NCBI GenBank assembly: GCA_900660155.1
Contig: CABFPE010000040.1
Span: 2,009,063 to 2,073,062, forward strand
DNA length: 64,000 nucleotides
From: Hofstenia miamia
Taxonomy: Eukaryota > Xenacoelomorpha > Acoela > Hofsteniidae
Reading direction: 5' to 3'
Numbering within the stretch: the first letter of the stretch is position 1; each line of letters opens with the position of its first letter. Under the pieces are notes generated by a model. It was given only the letters and a program-made list of their open reading frames with translations. It did not search any database and was not told the DNA's origin. Below, in pieces: positions 1-11,330 of this stretch. The position numbers and the translations under genes are program-made.

Positions 1-149
1 ATATATATATATTAAAGACAGCAATGGGGTTTCAAAATAAATTAAAGTCAATGCAAATTTTAGGTAGTAATTAAAGAGAATCGCCTGGACACATAAATTA
101 TTATACAACAGAAACATGTTACATAAGATATCCTAGCACACTCGTTTAC

Positions 150-2073
150 CTTATCTTCAGAACCTGGATCGTCGAAATAAGCAGACATATCAACGTCCCA
201 ATCATCATGGGTCTTTTCATCAAAATCACCCTTGAGATCATCCCACAACGCAGCATCTGTGTGAAACACTAAACCAGAGCTACCTTTGTCCCAAACGACC
301 TCCATTTCCTCTTCGTAACGGCGAGGGTTCAAACGTTCCTGATTACCAACATCATCATGCAGACTTTCATACCGATCCCATTCCTCCTCTGGTTCACTAT
401 CATCAGAAAGAGTCTTTGAGCCTATTATTGTCTGTTATTAAATTATTAAAAAGTAACTTACTCTTAATATGGAATTTATATGAAAAAAAATTGAAATTAA
501 AGAAAAGTTAAATTAACTCTACGGAAACTAAATGATAAAAAAACAGAAGATCCCAAATTAATAGGGAATATCTTTCATCAATACAAAAAATTCCTATAAT
601 TACCATAAAAATTTAAAAAAAACGAATTAAATATGAATAATGACCTTGTCCCTCAACGTCATAATTGTATTTAACTGAACCATAAACGCCTTTTCTTCTA
701 TGGACAGAAAACTTTAATCCCAATTTGAAGATGAGTTTCGATGATAACTTACACTGCTGAATGAGAGGTAGAAAATGGGAAGAAGGAGTTCCAACATTAC
801 CGTTTGGCATTAAAGCTGGTGGATGCATTTCACGGAGGGCTTTACACTTCTCAAAGCATTCTTTAGGTAGCAATTGAATGCAACATTTTGCATTTAAAAT
901 TTCATTTTTTGTCCCACTCCAGTTTTCCTTGTTGTAATCGAACATAAACTCTTTAATGTGTTCTTTAGGAATAGCTACTACAACTGAACGAGGAGGTTTA
1001 CAAGGTTCCTGAGAAACGGAACAATTTAAATTTCTATAGTTAGCTTTAATTAAATTCACATCATTATCAAAAACTATTGCGAAATGACTCGAATGTTATC
1101 AACAAATAAAAACAAATTTTCATAAAACTGGTAAGCAAAAAATTACAAACAATTTTTACACGTTACCAGAGTGATCACTTGGAATCCTATAATTCTAATC
1201 TAATATAAATCACTTTTTGAATTTATTAAAATGTTAATACAACTACTGAAAATGAAAAATAGAAGTGAAACAATGAAAATAAATTTAAAAAGCATACATT
1301 GTACAATTTCATTGAGGAAAAATTAATTTAAGATGACTAAAAAAAACTGAATTGTAAAGTTATGTGATTCCTGAAAACCTCATTTTTGGCTATTCAGAAA
1401 AAATTAGAATGTAAATCATCTAAGACACTGCACTTGCATGCATATACATTCAGACAATCATTGTATTCTGAAACTTAGCAATTGTGTTGCTCGAATTTCT
1501 AATGGTTACATCCTCATAATTTAAATACTAACTTAAAGTAACTGTGTGGTATGGTGCGTAAACGTGTCTGAATCTTGAGGAACAACGACAGTCATATGAT
1601 ACAGGCAGTGTAAAGAATCTTCTGATTATAAAGCGGAAAGAATTTTTTGAATAAAATTTTGCACCTTAGCTGTTTTCAATTCTCAAACAATGTGATGTAA
1701 AAGTTTAAGATAGAGTATCAATTTTCACAGTTGAGTTGTAATTCAACAGAGATTCATACGTCATGGACTCAATGATCCTTTTAATGGGAATTACCCTATG
1801 ATTCACCATTTATGAAAATAAAAAAATCAACAGAATGATAAAAAGAAAAGAAAATAACATTCGTATGCATTTTTCAAGAACCTTGCTTTGAGGAGTTTTC
1901 ACTAAATGTATCGTAACTTTTGGAAAAAGTGATTGGATATTGTTTTGATTTCGGTGAAGAAAGTGAAACATCGAAATTTTGTTCATTTCCACATAGCGGG
2001 AAAAAAATTTCCGAAGATGTCGTACATGGAAATGCACCGGAATGTTTGTGATGACGCAGTACACATGATTCAT
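150..2073 (-). CDS. GPATCH3: GPATCH3 (G-patch domain protein 3), N-terminal part, three exons
   Basis: Three exons join in frame on the minus strand: 2073-1882 (start codon, 64 codons), 1008-645 and 421-150. The splice signals are AAG|GTTCTT (rather weak), CTCAG|GAACC, CAAG|GTCATT, AATAG|GCTCA and AAG|GTAAAC, and the phases (0, 1, 0) agree. The 276 codons follow vertebrate GPATCH3: an RRM-like start (VYCVITNIP), the GNVGTPSSHFL block, an acidic EEEWDRYESLHDDV block and the highly conserved GLVFHTDA and DDWDVDMS blocks. The C-terminal G-patch is missing because the last exon(s) lie left of base 1, so the gene is cut by the window rather than broken. The family is nuclear and has been linked to damping of RIG-I/MAVS signalling in vertebrates; the role here is inferred only. 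The start ATG sits directly behind TTTATTTTAG, a good splice acceptor, so a 5' UTR intron or a trans-spliced leader is likely. Identification is firm; exon 1's donor is the least certain boundary. Confidence 0.9.
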
Positions 2074-2879
2074 CTAAAATAAAATAAAAGAATGTATTAC
2101 AAAATGGTATTCACACATATGATCGGCGTTACCCGATTTTACTCGACCCGATTTCAAGTAACAAATCTATACGTCGAGTTGCTATCTTGGATAATAATAA
2201 ATTTTATATAAAAAGAAAACTAATTACGGAAAACAAATAAAGCATCTATATATTAACACGATAGCGTGTGTCTTAAGGAGTTGACGGGTAACATGCGAAA
2301 AGTCGGGGTGAGTAAAAGCGTCAATCTCAGACATTATAGCGTTATTCAAACGCTTGTGTCCCTGAACTAGGAACAAGAGTTAGTATTGAAAATAAATAAC
2401 CTGTAATTTACACGGGTTCAGCTAGTTTCTATTATTGGTGAGCTTAAACTGACCAATGAATCACTTTTTGGTCAGACGGGCAAATCAATGCTTTGTCGAC
2501 GGGGTACTAAATGTATGATTCGGGTCGGTTCGAAGGGTCAATTGCATTTTATAAAATTGATGTTGTTTTCTATTATTGACAAGAATAAAATGCTTAATCC
2601 AAAGTAAATTTTCTTTCGAATTTGAAATATTCCAAATAATGAAGGACAAATGAAAAGAATGGAAAATTTAAGTGGTTGTATTGTTGACAATGAATGTGTA
2701 ACTGTGTACACCGAAACCATACAATGAACTAGTTGGCTTGAGCAATGTTTAATCAGACATATTCGATTCCATGATAATTTTACGTGATAATCTGCTTGCA
2801 ATTGCTAAGACGAGTTGGTTTGTAGGAAAAGAACGAAATTGACAAAACTTATTCACATGGGTAAAGAATAACTGAATTT
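2074..2879. other. Intergenic region upstream of GPATCH3
   Basis: This AT-rich stretch should hold the GPATCH3 promoter or outron. A pyrimidine-rich tract ending in TTTTAG touches the start codon at 2073. I see no clear TATA box, repeat or second gene. The short open frame at 2538-2801 (minus) has no recognisable similarity. Confidence 0.4.
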
Positions 2880-3320
2880 TCAATTATTATACAGTAGAAG
2901 TCTACTGCAAGGGGAATTATACTTTTTAAGGAGAAATTTAAATGTCGTTTCAAGTTCAACAGATTTAGATGTCAAAATACATTTAACCTTAAACTGCCGG
3001 ATTTGGGAAAGTTCGCAAAAAATCGATGCTTTACAGATTTTTAAACTAAGTAAAAAATTGTATTTTTGACAATATTGGTATAAAGAATTCAATAATGGGA
3101 AGGAAAATTCACCTGGAAACAATATTTCCAACAGTAAATCCGGGGAACTCAAACAGGCAAACTGAAAAAACAATGTCTGATGACAAATGGGAACTACTGA
3201 AAAAATACCGGTGGTAAAATTTCTTCTATAGTTTTTTTTCGATCCAAAATTTGAAGAAAAGTCGTAAAATTTCAGGCTGATAAGGCCAGCAGTTAGTGTT
3301 CTCACAACATACTCCACCAC
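2880..3320 (-). other. Unidentified 146-codon open frame (doubtful)
   Basis: This frame is longer than expected by chance at this base composition, but I recognise no domain. The predicted product is rich in Phe, Leu, Ser and Cys and has no clear signal peptide or ordered membrane segments. Near its left edge (about 2890-2910) the plus strand reads CAGTAGAAGTCTACTGCAAG, which loosely resembles a pogo/Tigger terminal repeat, so the frame may belong to a decayed DNA element. It lies between GPATCH3 and a mariner relic. I would not call it a gene without transcript support. Confidence 0.15.
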
Positions 3321-3609
3321 AGCCAGTAAGGTAAAAAAATTAACCGTTTATGTCTTACGAACAAACAAGTTATTCGAAATCTGAAAGCACCACTGCATAG
3401 AGTAGTGCGTAATCTATCATTTTCGTTTTTAAACCGCGTCTATTTGCTGTCACATTAAGGCTTACCGTGTGTAAAGTCAGAGTATTTTAAATAAAAAGAA
3501 ACATTTGTGGTTAGTTGTTGCTGCCCAAAATTACATGAACATTAGGTATGGATAGAGTTGAAAAGGTTTTAGAGAATTTTCAATGAAAACTGGTGAAGCT
3601 TTTTAAGTA

Positions 3610-4680
3610 CAGGGTGTCAAACCTAAAAATAAATTGTGCGCAAAATTTTTCTTTCTCAGCGTATAATGATTTATTTGCAGTTCAAAAACAATTATTGATT
3701 AGCATTTGTGTTTTATGTTCCATTTTTGTCATGTTTTACAGTGTAAAACAGAGCAAAATGTGCTGAGTGGTACGAAAATATGGAAAGTATAGTTATGGTT
3801 CAACGGAAATTTAGATTTTGGAAAGAATGAAGCAGCTTCAAGTGATAAAACTATAAAGAAGTGGCATAATCAACAACAGATAGAATTTTGAATTTGTAAA
3901 TGTTATGGCCGATATCTTCACTGAAAGGTGCTGTAGGCATAAGCCATGAATCTGTTCGAAAATGCTTAAGTTTGAAGCTTATCATCAATATAAACTATAA
4001 ACTGTTCACTCCTTAAGTGAAGAGGATGAATATTGCCGAATGGACTTTGCGACAGCAGAACTTACACGCATTACAAACGATGATTTGCTTTTTCAGATGA
4101 AGCTCAGTTCCATTTTAGTGAAGCCGTTATTGGTCTAAAGATAATTCTCACCGATGCCCATTCATAAAAAACAACTGTACGGGCAGCAATTTTCCCTCGA
4201 AATGTCTATGCACCTCTTCTTTTTTAGTGAGACGGTACTTGATAATGCTTTGTGAATAGCTTAATGCTACAGTTAATCGAATGGGCCGGAGAACAATGAC
4301 ACTTATGCAAGACGGAGCGCCGCTTCACTGACGTCCATTGTGAGAACTGTTTCAAAGAAGCGTTTTCCAACAGATAGATGGGACGCGGTTCAACAATAAT
4401 GCCATGGCCTCAGCGTTCACCCGATTTAACCCTCGAGCGATTTCTTCCCTTGGGGTTTTATCAAGTCAAATATGTATTCGGTGCAATCTAACAATATTAA
4501 TGAGCTCAAGGAACGAATAAGAAGTGCATTTTAATTGACTACACAAGATATGCTGACATCACTGTTTCGAAATTATCACCATCATGTATCACATATCAAA
4601 ATGATAAACATATAGAACTCTATAACTAGAAATAGATAAATGCTATGTGTCATACTATATGAAATAAATTTGTTTTTGTT
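3610..4680 (+). mobile_element. Tc1/mariner-superfamily transposon relic
   Basis: The left end TACAGGGTGTCAAA looks like a mariner-type terminal repeat. Reading rightwards, scattered frames give the expected order of transposase blocks: a helix-turn-helix piece (GISHESVRKCL, near 3930-3965), the first catalytic Asp block (LFSDEAQFHF, near 4090-4120) with a broken RYW-type block after it, the second Asp block (MQDGAPLH, near 4300-4330), and the SPDL...FFPWG block with INELKERIRSAF (near 4420-4535). Multiple frameshifts and stops interrupt it, so the enzyme is dead. I could not find a convincing matching right terminal repeat; the right end is approximate. It separates GPATCH3 from HSPA13. Confidence 0.8.
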
Positions 4681-5250
4681 GCATACTTATTACGTTTGCG
4701 TAGTATTTTAGTTTAAAATGCCGATCTTTAGGCTTGATAGCCTGTACATCAAGCAAACCAGTTTTGTAGAAATTACAACATTACTGAGTGTGCTCGCCAC
4801 TAGATGTCGCCATATCTCACGATTTCTAAACTTCGCAATAGGTTTGGAAAAAATAGTTTTAAACTGAAAAAATGATTTGTCCTTCGATAACAGTATTGAA
4901 TACATAATGTAGTATGTCTGAAAAAGTTTCCACTACACTGTATAACTTTACCTATAATAAGATCCTTTCATTTTTCTTTAAAATTTATAACAAATTATTT
5001 ATCTAATAAATGTATTATAAAAGACGAAACGCGAGCTCTAAATCTTACTTAGTTAATTGAAATGACATTTACATGGCACACTTGAAAATTAATTTTTTGA
5101 AAATGACACGTCAGAAGCAAAATGTTTCAGTGCTCAAAATTTAATAAATAGCACGAAATATAAAACATTGTTATGAGAAACATAAAGACGTTTTGCATTG
5201 AAATTAAATATACAAATGTACAATAAACAATAAATTAGCTTTTAAAATCA
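4681..5250. other. Intergenic region with a DNA-transposon end-like motif
   Basis: No gene is seen. At 4911-4942 the minus strand reads TACAGTGTAGTGGAAACTTT, a typical mariner/Tc1-type terminal repeat start, probably the edge of another decayed element or MITE. CTAGATGTCGCC at 4800-4811 resembles a short motif that recurs at 34.45, 38.91 and 42.04 kb. The stretch nearest 5250 should hold the HSPA13 3' UTR; I found no clear AATAAA on the minus strand. Confidence 0.35.
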
Positions 5251-6522
5251 TTATAAAACGTGAATTTTACGAACACCCAAAGGGATGTCGATTGCACTGA
5301 CTCTCAAGGGCCAGGTATTTCCAACAGTGCCTGCTTGAATAGAAGCGCCTGTAACCACAGCAAGCTCTGGATCTATATCCATGCTAACAGTCATGTTGAA
5401 AAAATTCGATATAATTGACTGGACTTTAGGAATACGGGTAGAACCACCAACTAGAACGACTCCGTCAATTTCTTCAGGGCTCATACTTGCATCCACAAGC
5501 ACCAAACGAATAGGTTCTAGCAATTTTTCGAACAAAGGTGAACACAGCGTATTAAAAAAATCTACAGTAAGAATAAATCTGAAATTTTCCAGTTGAATTA
5601 TAGCACTTTCTTGCGATGATATTGCAATTTTAGCCACTTCAATTGCTGATTTTAGTTTTTGCGAAATATTAGCAGAGATATCGGAATACTGCTTCAGATA
5701 AAGCAAAGATATGTGTTCATATAAACAATGGTTGAAATCTTGACCACCCAAAAAATTATTTCCTGCAATTGCGGCCGTGTAAAAAGTCCTGCCTTGCCGT
5801 TGTAGTAACGAAACGTCTAGAGTTCCGCCGCCAAAGTCTACAACAGTTACCATTTGAACCCCAGTTTTATTATGAAGCCCATACGCCATTGCAGCAGCAG
5901 TTGGCTCATTAATAAAGCGCCAAATATCCACACCAGCTAATGCGGCAGCTTTCTTTGTGTGATTACGTTGGGAAGCATCAAAATCTGCTGGAACACTAAC
6001 AACTCCTTTTGTCAAAGGACGACCAACTGCATTCTCGGCATATCGTCGTAGCTCAGCAATGATGTATGATCCTATCATTTCTGGCGTCAATTTATGAATA
6101 CTACCATTTACATTTTCCGCAATTAAGACAACACCATTTTCTGAGGTAAGCTCCAAGCCAAATGCATAGCGCTTTTTTAAAACATCCAACGACTCTTGCG
6201 TAAACTGTTTCCCAATGAACCGCTTGGCGTCATATACCACAGCTAAAGGGTACTTTTCAGAATTTTCCAGAGCGATTTTCCCAACAATAATATTGGAATG
6301 ATTGAAAAAAACGGCGCTAGGAATGCACTTATCTTTCATTTCATTTTCAAATATAGAGACATTCCCATACCCGGGATTAAATGCACCTATACAAGAAAAC
6401 GTAGTTCCCAAATCAATGCCAATGAAACTTGGTTTCGGTGGTGGCAAGTGCTTTATACCAAAGTAGCCTACTAAAATCGCCGACAGTAGCGCTACTCCGA
6501 GAGCAGTTACAAAACCGCTCAT
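5251..6522 (-). CDS. HSPA13: HSPA13/STCH, ER-associated Hsp70-like ATPase
   Basis: A single uninterrupted exon encodes 423 residues. Residues about 4-22 form a hydrophobic signal/anchor, followed by a Pro-rich linker (LPPPKP). The Hsp70 nucleotide-binding domain follows: phosphate-1 motif GIDLGTTFS (35-43), YDAKRFIGK (97-105), INEPTAAAMAYG (204-215), phosphate-2 motif VVDFGGGTLDVSLL (227-240) and adenosine motif VLVGGSTRIP (356-365). As in the whole HSPA13 family there is no peptide-binding domain. The protein is shorter than human HSPA13 (471 residues), mainly because the variable loop after about residue 310 is reduced. The ending TWPLRVSAIDIPLG matches the family's C-terminus. Known members are microsome-associated ATPases affecting ER proteostasis. 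All ATPase motifs look intact. The ATG lies 6 nt behind TTTTTAG, a good splice acceptor, so a noncoding upstream exon or leader is likely. The vertebrate gene has several introns; here there are none. Confidence 0.95.
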   Translation of the reverse strand: MSGFVTALGVALLSAILVGYFGIKHLPPPKPSFIGIDLGTTFSCIGAFNPGYGNVSIFENEMKDKCIPSAVFFNHSNIIVGKIALENSEKYPLAVVYDAKRFIGKQFTQESLDVLKKRYAFGLELTSENGVVLIAENVNGSIHKLTPEMIGSYIIAELRRYAENAVGRPLTKGVVSVPADFDASQRNHTKKAAALAGVDIWRFINEPTAAAMAYGLHNKTGVQMVTVVDFGGGTLDVSLLQRQGRTFYTAAIAGNNFLGGQDFNHCLYEHISLLYLKQYSDISANISQKLKSAIEVAKIAISSQESAIIQLENFRFILTVDFFNTLCSPLFEKLLEPIRLVLVDASMSPEEIDGVVLVGGSTRIPKVQSIISNFFNMTVSMDIDPELAVVTGASIQAGTVGNTWPLRVSAIDIPLGVRKIHVL

Positions 6523-8101
6523 TCAAGTCTAAAAACACATGAATAAATTCTTGAAACATTATCCATACATAAATATTAAAAATTTAATAACAATAAAAAT
6601 ATTCGTTGTTCTATAATACGATAAAAAATAAATACACATGCATGTATATTAGGAAGTCATGGAACCATTTAAATCTTGCAACAAAAGTATTGATAATATA
6701 TTACCGGTACATATTAAGGTTGCTTTAAATTCTGTGAAACAGCAAAATCAATAAATATGCGCATGATTACTTAAAGGGCACTAATTTTAGATATACGGAT
6801 TCCATGCATGTAATTGATTGGAAATGCCGAATAACGATTGTTTTTTCAATAAGTAATTCTTAATTTTTTTCTTAAAATGCTTATAATTTGGTTCCATTTT
6901 TGTAGTAACATCTAGATTACCAGTAAACCAAACGATGAATTTAGTGTTGTTTTTAAGTAAAAAAACTTGACGTATTCCCGAATAGTGAAAGCACATTTTT
7001 ACCCGTGTAGTTCATATAATAAAAGCTTAAGATCGGGAGTTACCAATTCTACAAGTAAAACCAACAATCCCACTAACCAAACCACAAAACATAATTAGTA
7101 CTTGAATTATGTAACACGCAATTTACCGCCAACAATAATACTTCTCAATTAGATGATCAAATTCAAGGAGCAAGCGAAGAAAAGTAAAGTCACTTTGATT
7201 GCTTGAACTTTTTGGGCAGAATATATTGCTTATTTTGACTAATAATAACTAAATTTGAAACAGAGACCAGCATTGAATTGTAAATCTTATCTAAAGAATT
7301 TTTGAATTAAACTATAAAATTTTCATTACGAAAACGATCGTTACTCATCAATGTAAAGGTTGTAAGGAATAAGTTAAAAAAACAAGAGTAATTTACTGTT
7401 TTTTGCTTAGCTTATATCGATAATTATCGATATATTCACCATTTCTCAGGTAAAAGCAATATTAGAAGCTGTAGAACTGGATTTGGAAGGGTTTTATATG
7501 ATGCATAAACGAAAAGTTATGCCAATTATCAATTTTCGTTAAAACTACAAAACTGATGTACTTAACATACTGCCCATAAAAATCGATATACTTGAAACAG
7601 TAATTTACTTGCCATTATTTAACATCATGAAAATTGTTTTTGGATAGACCGCAGAAACTTTTCATTAGTTAAATTGTCACAATACTAACATGATTTATTG
7701 GAAGTGGCACAAAATTGCGAGAAACAACAAAATTTACTTTAATGTTAATAGGTAAATTGAAAGACTTATACCATCTGAGTACCAATTGCTACTTACTGAT
7801 ATAATTCATTTATTACTCACTAACTAAAACGTCAACACACTATAATAGAGAAGAATCTAACTGATAACGGCTTTAATTTGAAGAAACTAAATATGTAACT
7901 TTATTATGCGTTAAACAATGAAAATATTAACATAAACTATGTTATAGTTAATGGTGCTTATTAAAAAATAAAATATAAAATTATATTTATAAAACTACAG
8001 AATCCAATTAACAGAATAAATAAATAAATATATATATATATATATATATAATTTAAAAAAATACTTTAGTGACAAATTTACTAATTCTAAAAACTACAAT
8101 A
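6523..8101. other. Intergenic region between RBMX2 and HSPA13
   Basis: About 1.6 kb of AT-rich sequence without a recognisable gene. It must hold the 3' UTR of RBMX2 on its right side, including a TA microsatellite at about 8028-8052, and the HSPA13 promoter or outron on its left. The open frame at 6787-6996 has no similarity I know. There is no clear repeat besides the TA run. Confidence 0.4.
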
Positions 8102-8638
8102 TTAAGATGATGAAGAATGACGTTTATGTTTCTTTTTGTGTTTTTTCTCTTTTTTATGCTTCTCTGATTTAGAATGTTTCTTTTTGTGCTTTTCTTTTTC
8201 AACATGGGTAATGACAGGAGTGGCAGGTGCTACGCCTTCCAATCGAAGTTTTTTAGTGATAACATCATCTCTTTCATCGTTTTCAGGTGCCTTATAGTCA
8301 TCTACATGGTCGACACGAATATGTCGCTTCAAAATTTCAATTCCATTTAAGTTATCAACAGCAAGAATTGTACTTCTTTGATCCTCATAAGCCAGAAAGC
8401 AAAAACCCTTTGATTTCCCAGTAGTTTTGTCACGAATCATATTAATGTCCGAAACCTCACCATACTGAGAGAATACACATATAACATCACCTTCAGACAA
8501 TTCATATGGTAGGTTTCCTATATAGACATAGGCACTGTTTTTATATTTTGAATGCCAAGATTTTTTTACATCTCCTGAAAAGTACAGTTCAGCTTCATTT
8601 AATTTATTGATTGCTTTAATCTTAGTAGTGTTGTTCAT
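8102..8638 (-). CDS. RBMX2: RBMX2 (Ist3/Snu17 orthologue), spliceosomal RRM protein
   Basis: A single exon encodes 178 residues. The N-terminal helix region (INKLNEAEL) and the SWHSKYKNSAYVYIGNLPYE stretch are diagnostic of RBMX2. The single RRM spans about residues 36-114, with RNP2 VYIGNL (38-43) and RNP1 KGFCFLAY (77-84), and EDQRSTILAVDNLNGI as in vertebrates and yeast Ist3. VDHVDDYKAP closes the domain. The tail is a short Lys/His-rich low-complexity stretch (about 148-174) ending in HSSSS, much shorter than in human RBMX2 (322 residues). The orthologue acts in the SF3b-linked RES complex (with Bud13 and Pml1/SNIP1) in the activated spliceosome. It is first in a run of three same-strand genes (RBMX2, HSPA13, GPATCH3), but the gaps (1.6 and 3.2 kb) argue against a tight operon. 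The ATG is 11 nt after TATTTTTAG, an acceptor-like site. Confidence 0.95.
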   Translation of the reverse strand: MNNTTKIKAINKLNEAELYFSGDVKKSWHSKYKNSAYVYIGNLPYELSEGDVICVFSQYGEVSDINMIRDKTTGKSKGFCFLAYEDQRSTILAVDNLNGIEILKRHIRVDHVDDYKAPENDERDDVITKKLRLEGVAPATPVITHVEKEKHKKKHSKSEKHKKEKKHKKKHKRHSSSS

Positions 8639-10300
8639 TAACTACAGTACTAAAAATATAAATAAGCTTAATAAAATATCTCATAAAACAATGAACAGAA
8701 ATATATTGTTTGAATTATTGTAGATTTGAAATTGAATACACATTGGAAATGCTTGATGACTAACATTTTAAAATGAAGAATTAATTGTGTCTAGTAATTC
8801 CATTATCTTAATAGACACCATTCAAACGCATACAAAAATCCTATTGTGTCTGAGAACATCGATTTTTGCCATTCGATGATTGCTTACAAAATATCGAACA
8901 TTCTACATTCATATTAAAATTAAATATGAAGACCACTGAATGTACCAAATTTTACCTTTCATTTTTATTGAATAATTAATTTTTTTGCAAGCTAGCTAAT
9001 GCAAGCCAAAACTAATATTATATCTAAAATAATTTTTAGACATTCATTACATTCTAACTGTATCAACACAAACAACCTTCCCCATTTTAACCTCATATTC
9101 ATACGTTTCTTAAGTGGATATTTATATTTATCATAGATACAGTTAACAATAAATTGTTGTAAGCAGTTTTGTTTACAGTAGTTTAATTCAATACTATAAA
9201 ATAGCAGAATATATTTATATATTAGGTATAATTTAAGTATCTTTACAAATTATTTCCAAATGATTAACATTTTCATTCTTAACAATGTAATAAATAAACA
9301 TATTATGCATGGGGTTTAAAATAGCGACTCAATGCACATATGTAGTGTGTACAAATGACAGTGACCATAGTCACAAAAGCAGCAGGTGGATTTAATAATA
9401 ATGATAATAATGAATGACTTTATTTAGCCGGTTAAGGCATACACAACAAAAGAAATAAAAACAAGTCATTTGAATGAATATTGCAAAATTTACAAAATAA
9501 TAATGTTGTTTTCTGTATGTTAATATTTAATAAAATAGTATTCACCATTTAAACTAATTGTATTACAGCCATTATACGTTTGAAAATATTGAGCCGAAAA
9601 AATTCAAATTTAAATAAACTAGAGATTTCAATTAATATAAATAAATACACACCACTAAACAATTAGATTATTCAAAAATCACTACAAATAAAAATTATTA
9701 AGTTTGATCTTTAGGTATTGAATTCAAATGACAATATATTCTCAAGATTCTAAAAATAAATGCAATATTTGCTGTTTTACTTCAAACGCTAAAATTATTT
9801 TTGCTTGAATTTGTGATGAGAGTAACTCCTCATAATAGCAAATTATTAGTAATTAAAATGGGTATACAATGTAGAACCAGATTCTATCACAAATGTTATT
9901 AAGATTATATATTTACATTAACAATGATAGAAAAAACTTAAAAATTCCAAACCTTTCCTCTAAATATTTAGCCGACTATTAATTATAACGTTTCACAAAA
10001 GAGAACATTCCAAATTTAAATCAATTCATGTAAAACTAGTATAACACGGACAACAGCCAATTGGCGGTGCAGGAACTTAGCACCACTTTCTAATTTTCGT
10101 AATTTGAAATAAAAATATTTTATTCTATAATAGATATTAACATTTTATGCTTGGCATTAAAAATCTCATTAGTACCTGTCAAAAAGTAAAAAAATAACAA
10201 TCAACCGTTACCACAAATTTATTTTCAATTAGCATAAACTTAAACTAGCACCTGTTTATTATAAAGTTTACTTAGATTAAAGTTGAGAACAAAGAAGTTG
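8639..10300. other. AT-rich region upstream of RBMX2, no gene
   Basis: Apart from the retroposon tail at 9394-9466 I see no coding potential. The first few hundred bases should hold the RBMX2 promoter. Confidence 0.4.
9394..9466 (-). mobile_element. 3' tail of a non-LTR retroposon with ATT-type tail
   Basis: Read on the minus strand, this is TTGTTGTGTATGCC, then CGGCTAAATAAAGTCATT, then imperfect ATT repeats. Nearly the same sequence stands at 13100-13168 on the plus strand, with the same order and the same ATT tail. A shared 3' end with a simple-repeat tail is the mark of 5'-truncated LINE or LINE-mobilised SINE copies. Only about 70 bp of the element are present. Confidence 0.6.
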
Positions 10301-11300
10301 ATCCAACTTCTCACAGCCAATGCACGGAATGCCTTAATATGATCAGCAGAAAAACTCGGTATCCCTGTGATGGTTGTGAAAACTAATATCACAGTATATG
10401 TGTAAAATTAATGATGGATGTACTGGGGAGAATTTTCTTAATCGTTTTGGACTTAAAATGAATATTCCTGATATGTCAATACATTTAAACAGAAAAGGTT
10501 TCGATGATTTCAAAAAAAATTGGATGAAAACATGAATAAATGAAAATATACTGAAGATTTGAACTTACATGCTGAAAATTAGATCTGATAAGACAATTGA
10601 AAAGAGGCTTGATATCATAACAAAAGCAATCGTACAACAGCCAAATACTGATTTATAAAATTCACGCTAACCTGGTATGCGCATACGGGATTTGTTATTG
10701 ATGTTCTCCGAACACGTCTGATATTGAACACAATGAGGCAAAGGTTCAGGAAAAATTATATATCTGCGAAAATAACTCACGAATTGACGATATTCATCGT
10801 ATTGGTAAATATCGCAAAGAGGGCAAACAAATGTTAATAGTTAAACTACAGTGGTTGGGAAACCAGAAAAATACTTTCAAAAGCGCGTCTGTTAAAGAAT
10901 TTCTCAGGCAACGTACTTCTGTTATACTAATTGACAAAAAGGAGTATATCTAGAATTAGGAACAAGTTGGATTTTTCTGTGGAAGATAAATTCGTAGATT
11001 TTTCAGACTATACAGCTGTTCGACAAGATCGAAATAATTTTAACTCACTTGGAGTTGGCGTTTGTATTTCCTACAAATAAATTTAAAAAGCTGAGGTGCT
11101 TAAGCCCAGCGGTTGACAGAAATATGAAATATATGATTATCAATCAGATTTCTCATGCGAATGCTTTATCATTGCTGTTGTATACTATCCCCCATACAGA
11201 AACCAAGAAGCTATAGTAGACTATATCAACTTAAGTGGAAAATCACTTTTGATCTCTTGCTTGTAGGTATAATAACCACAACTCGTCAATTATACTAATA
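10300..11300 (+). mobile_element. CR1-like LINE relic: ORF1 with PHD finger, then start of endonuclease
   Basis: At about 10319-10420 one frame gives a C-x2-C...C-D-x-C...Y-H-x3-C pattern (CTECL, YPCDGCEN, YHSICVK), a PHD-type zinc finger. At 10780-10930 follows DDIHRIGKYRKEGKQMLIVKLQ-like sequence, the RRM-like part of LINE ORF1 proteins. From about 10960 the frame resembles the start of an AP endonuclease (FSDYTAVRQDRNNFNSLGVG, then CFIIAVVYYPPYRNQEA near 11160-11215). Stops and frameshifts are frequent, so it is dead. PHD fingers in ORF1 are established for CR1-like non-LTR retrotransposons; the family call rests on that. Confidence 0.65.
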
Positions 11301-11330
11301 ATAGAAATAATTACTACTAAACTCCTTGAA

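Noticed and set aside
2521-2540. GGTTCGAAGG-like box suggesting a tRNA T-arm
   Set aside because: No matching acceptor stem, D-arm or anticodon arm around it.
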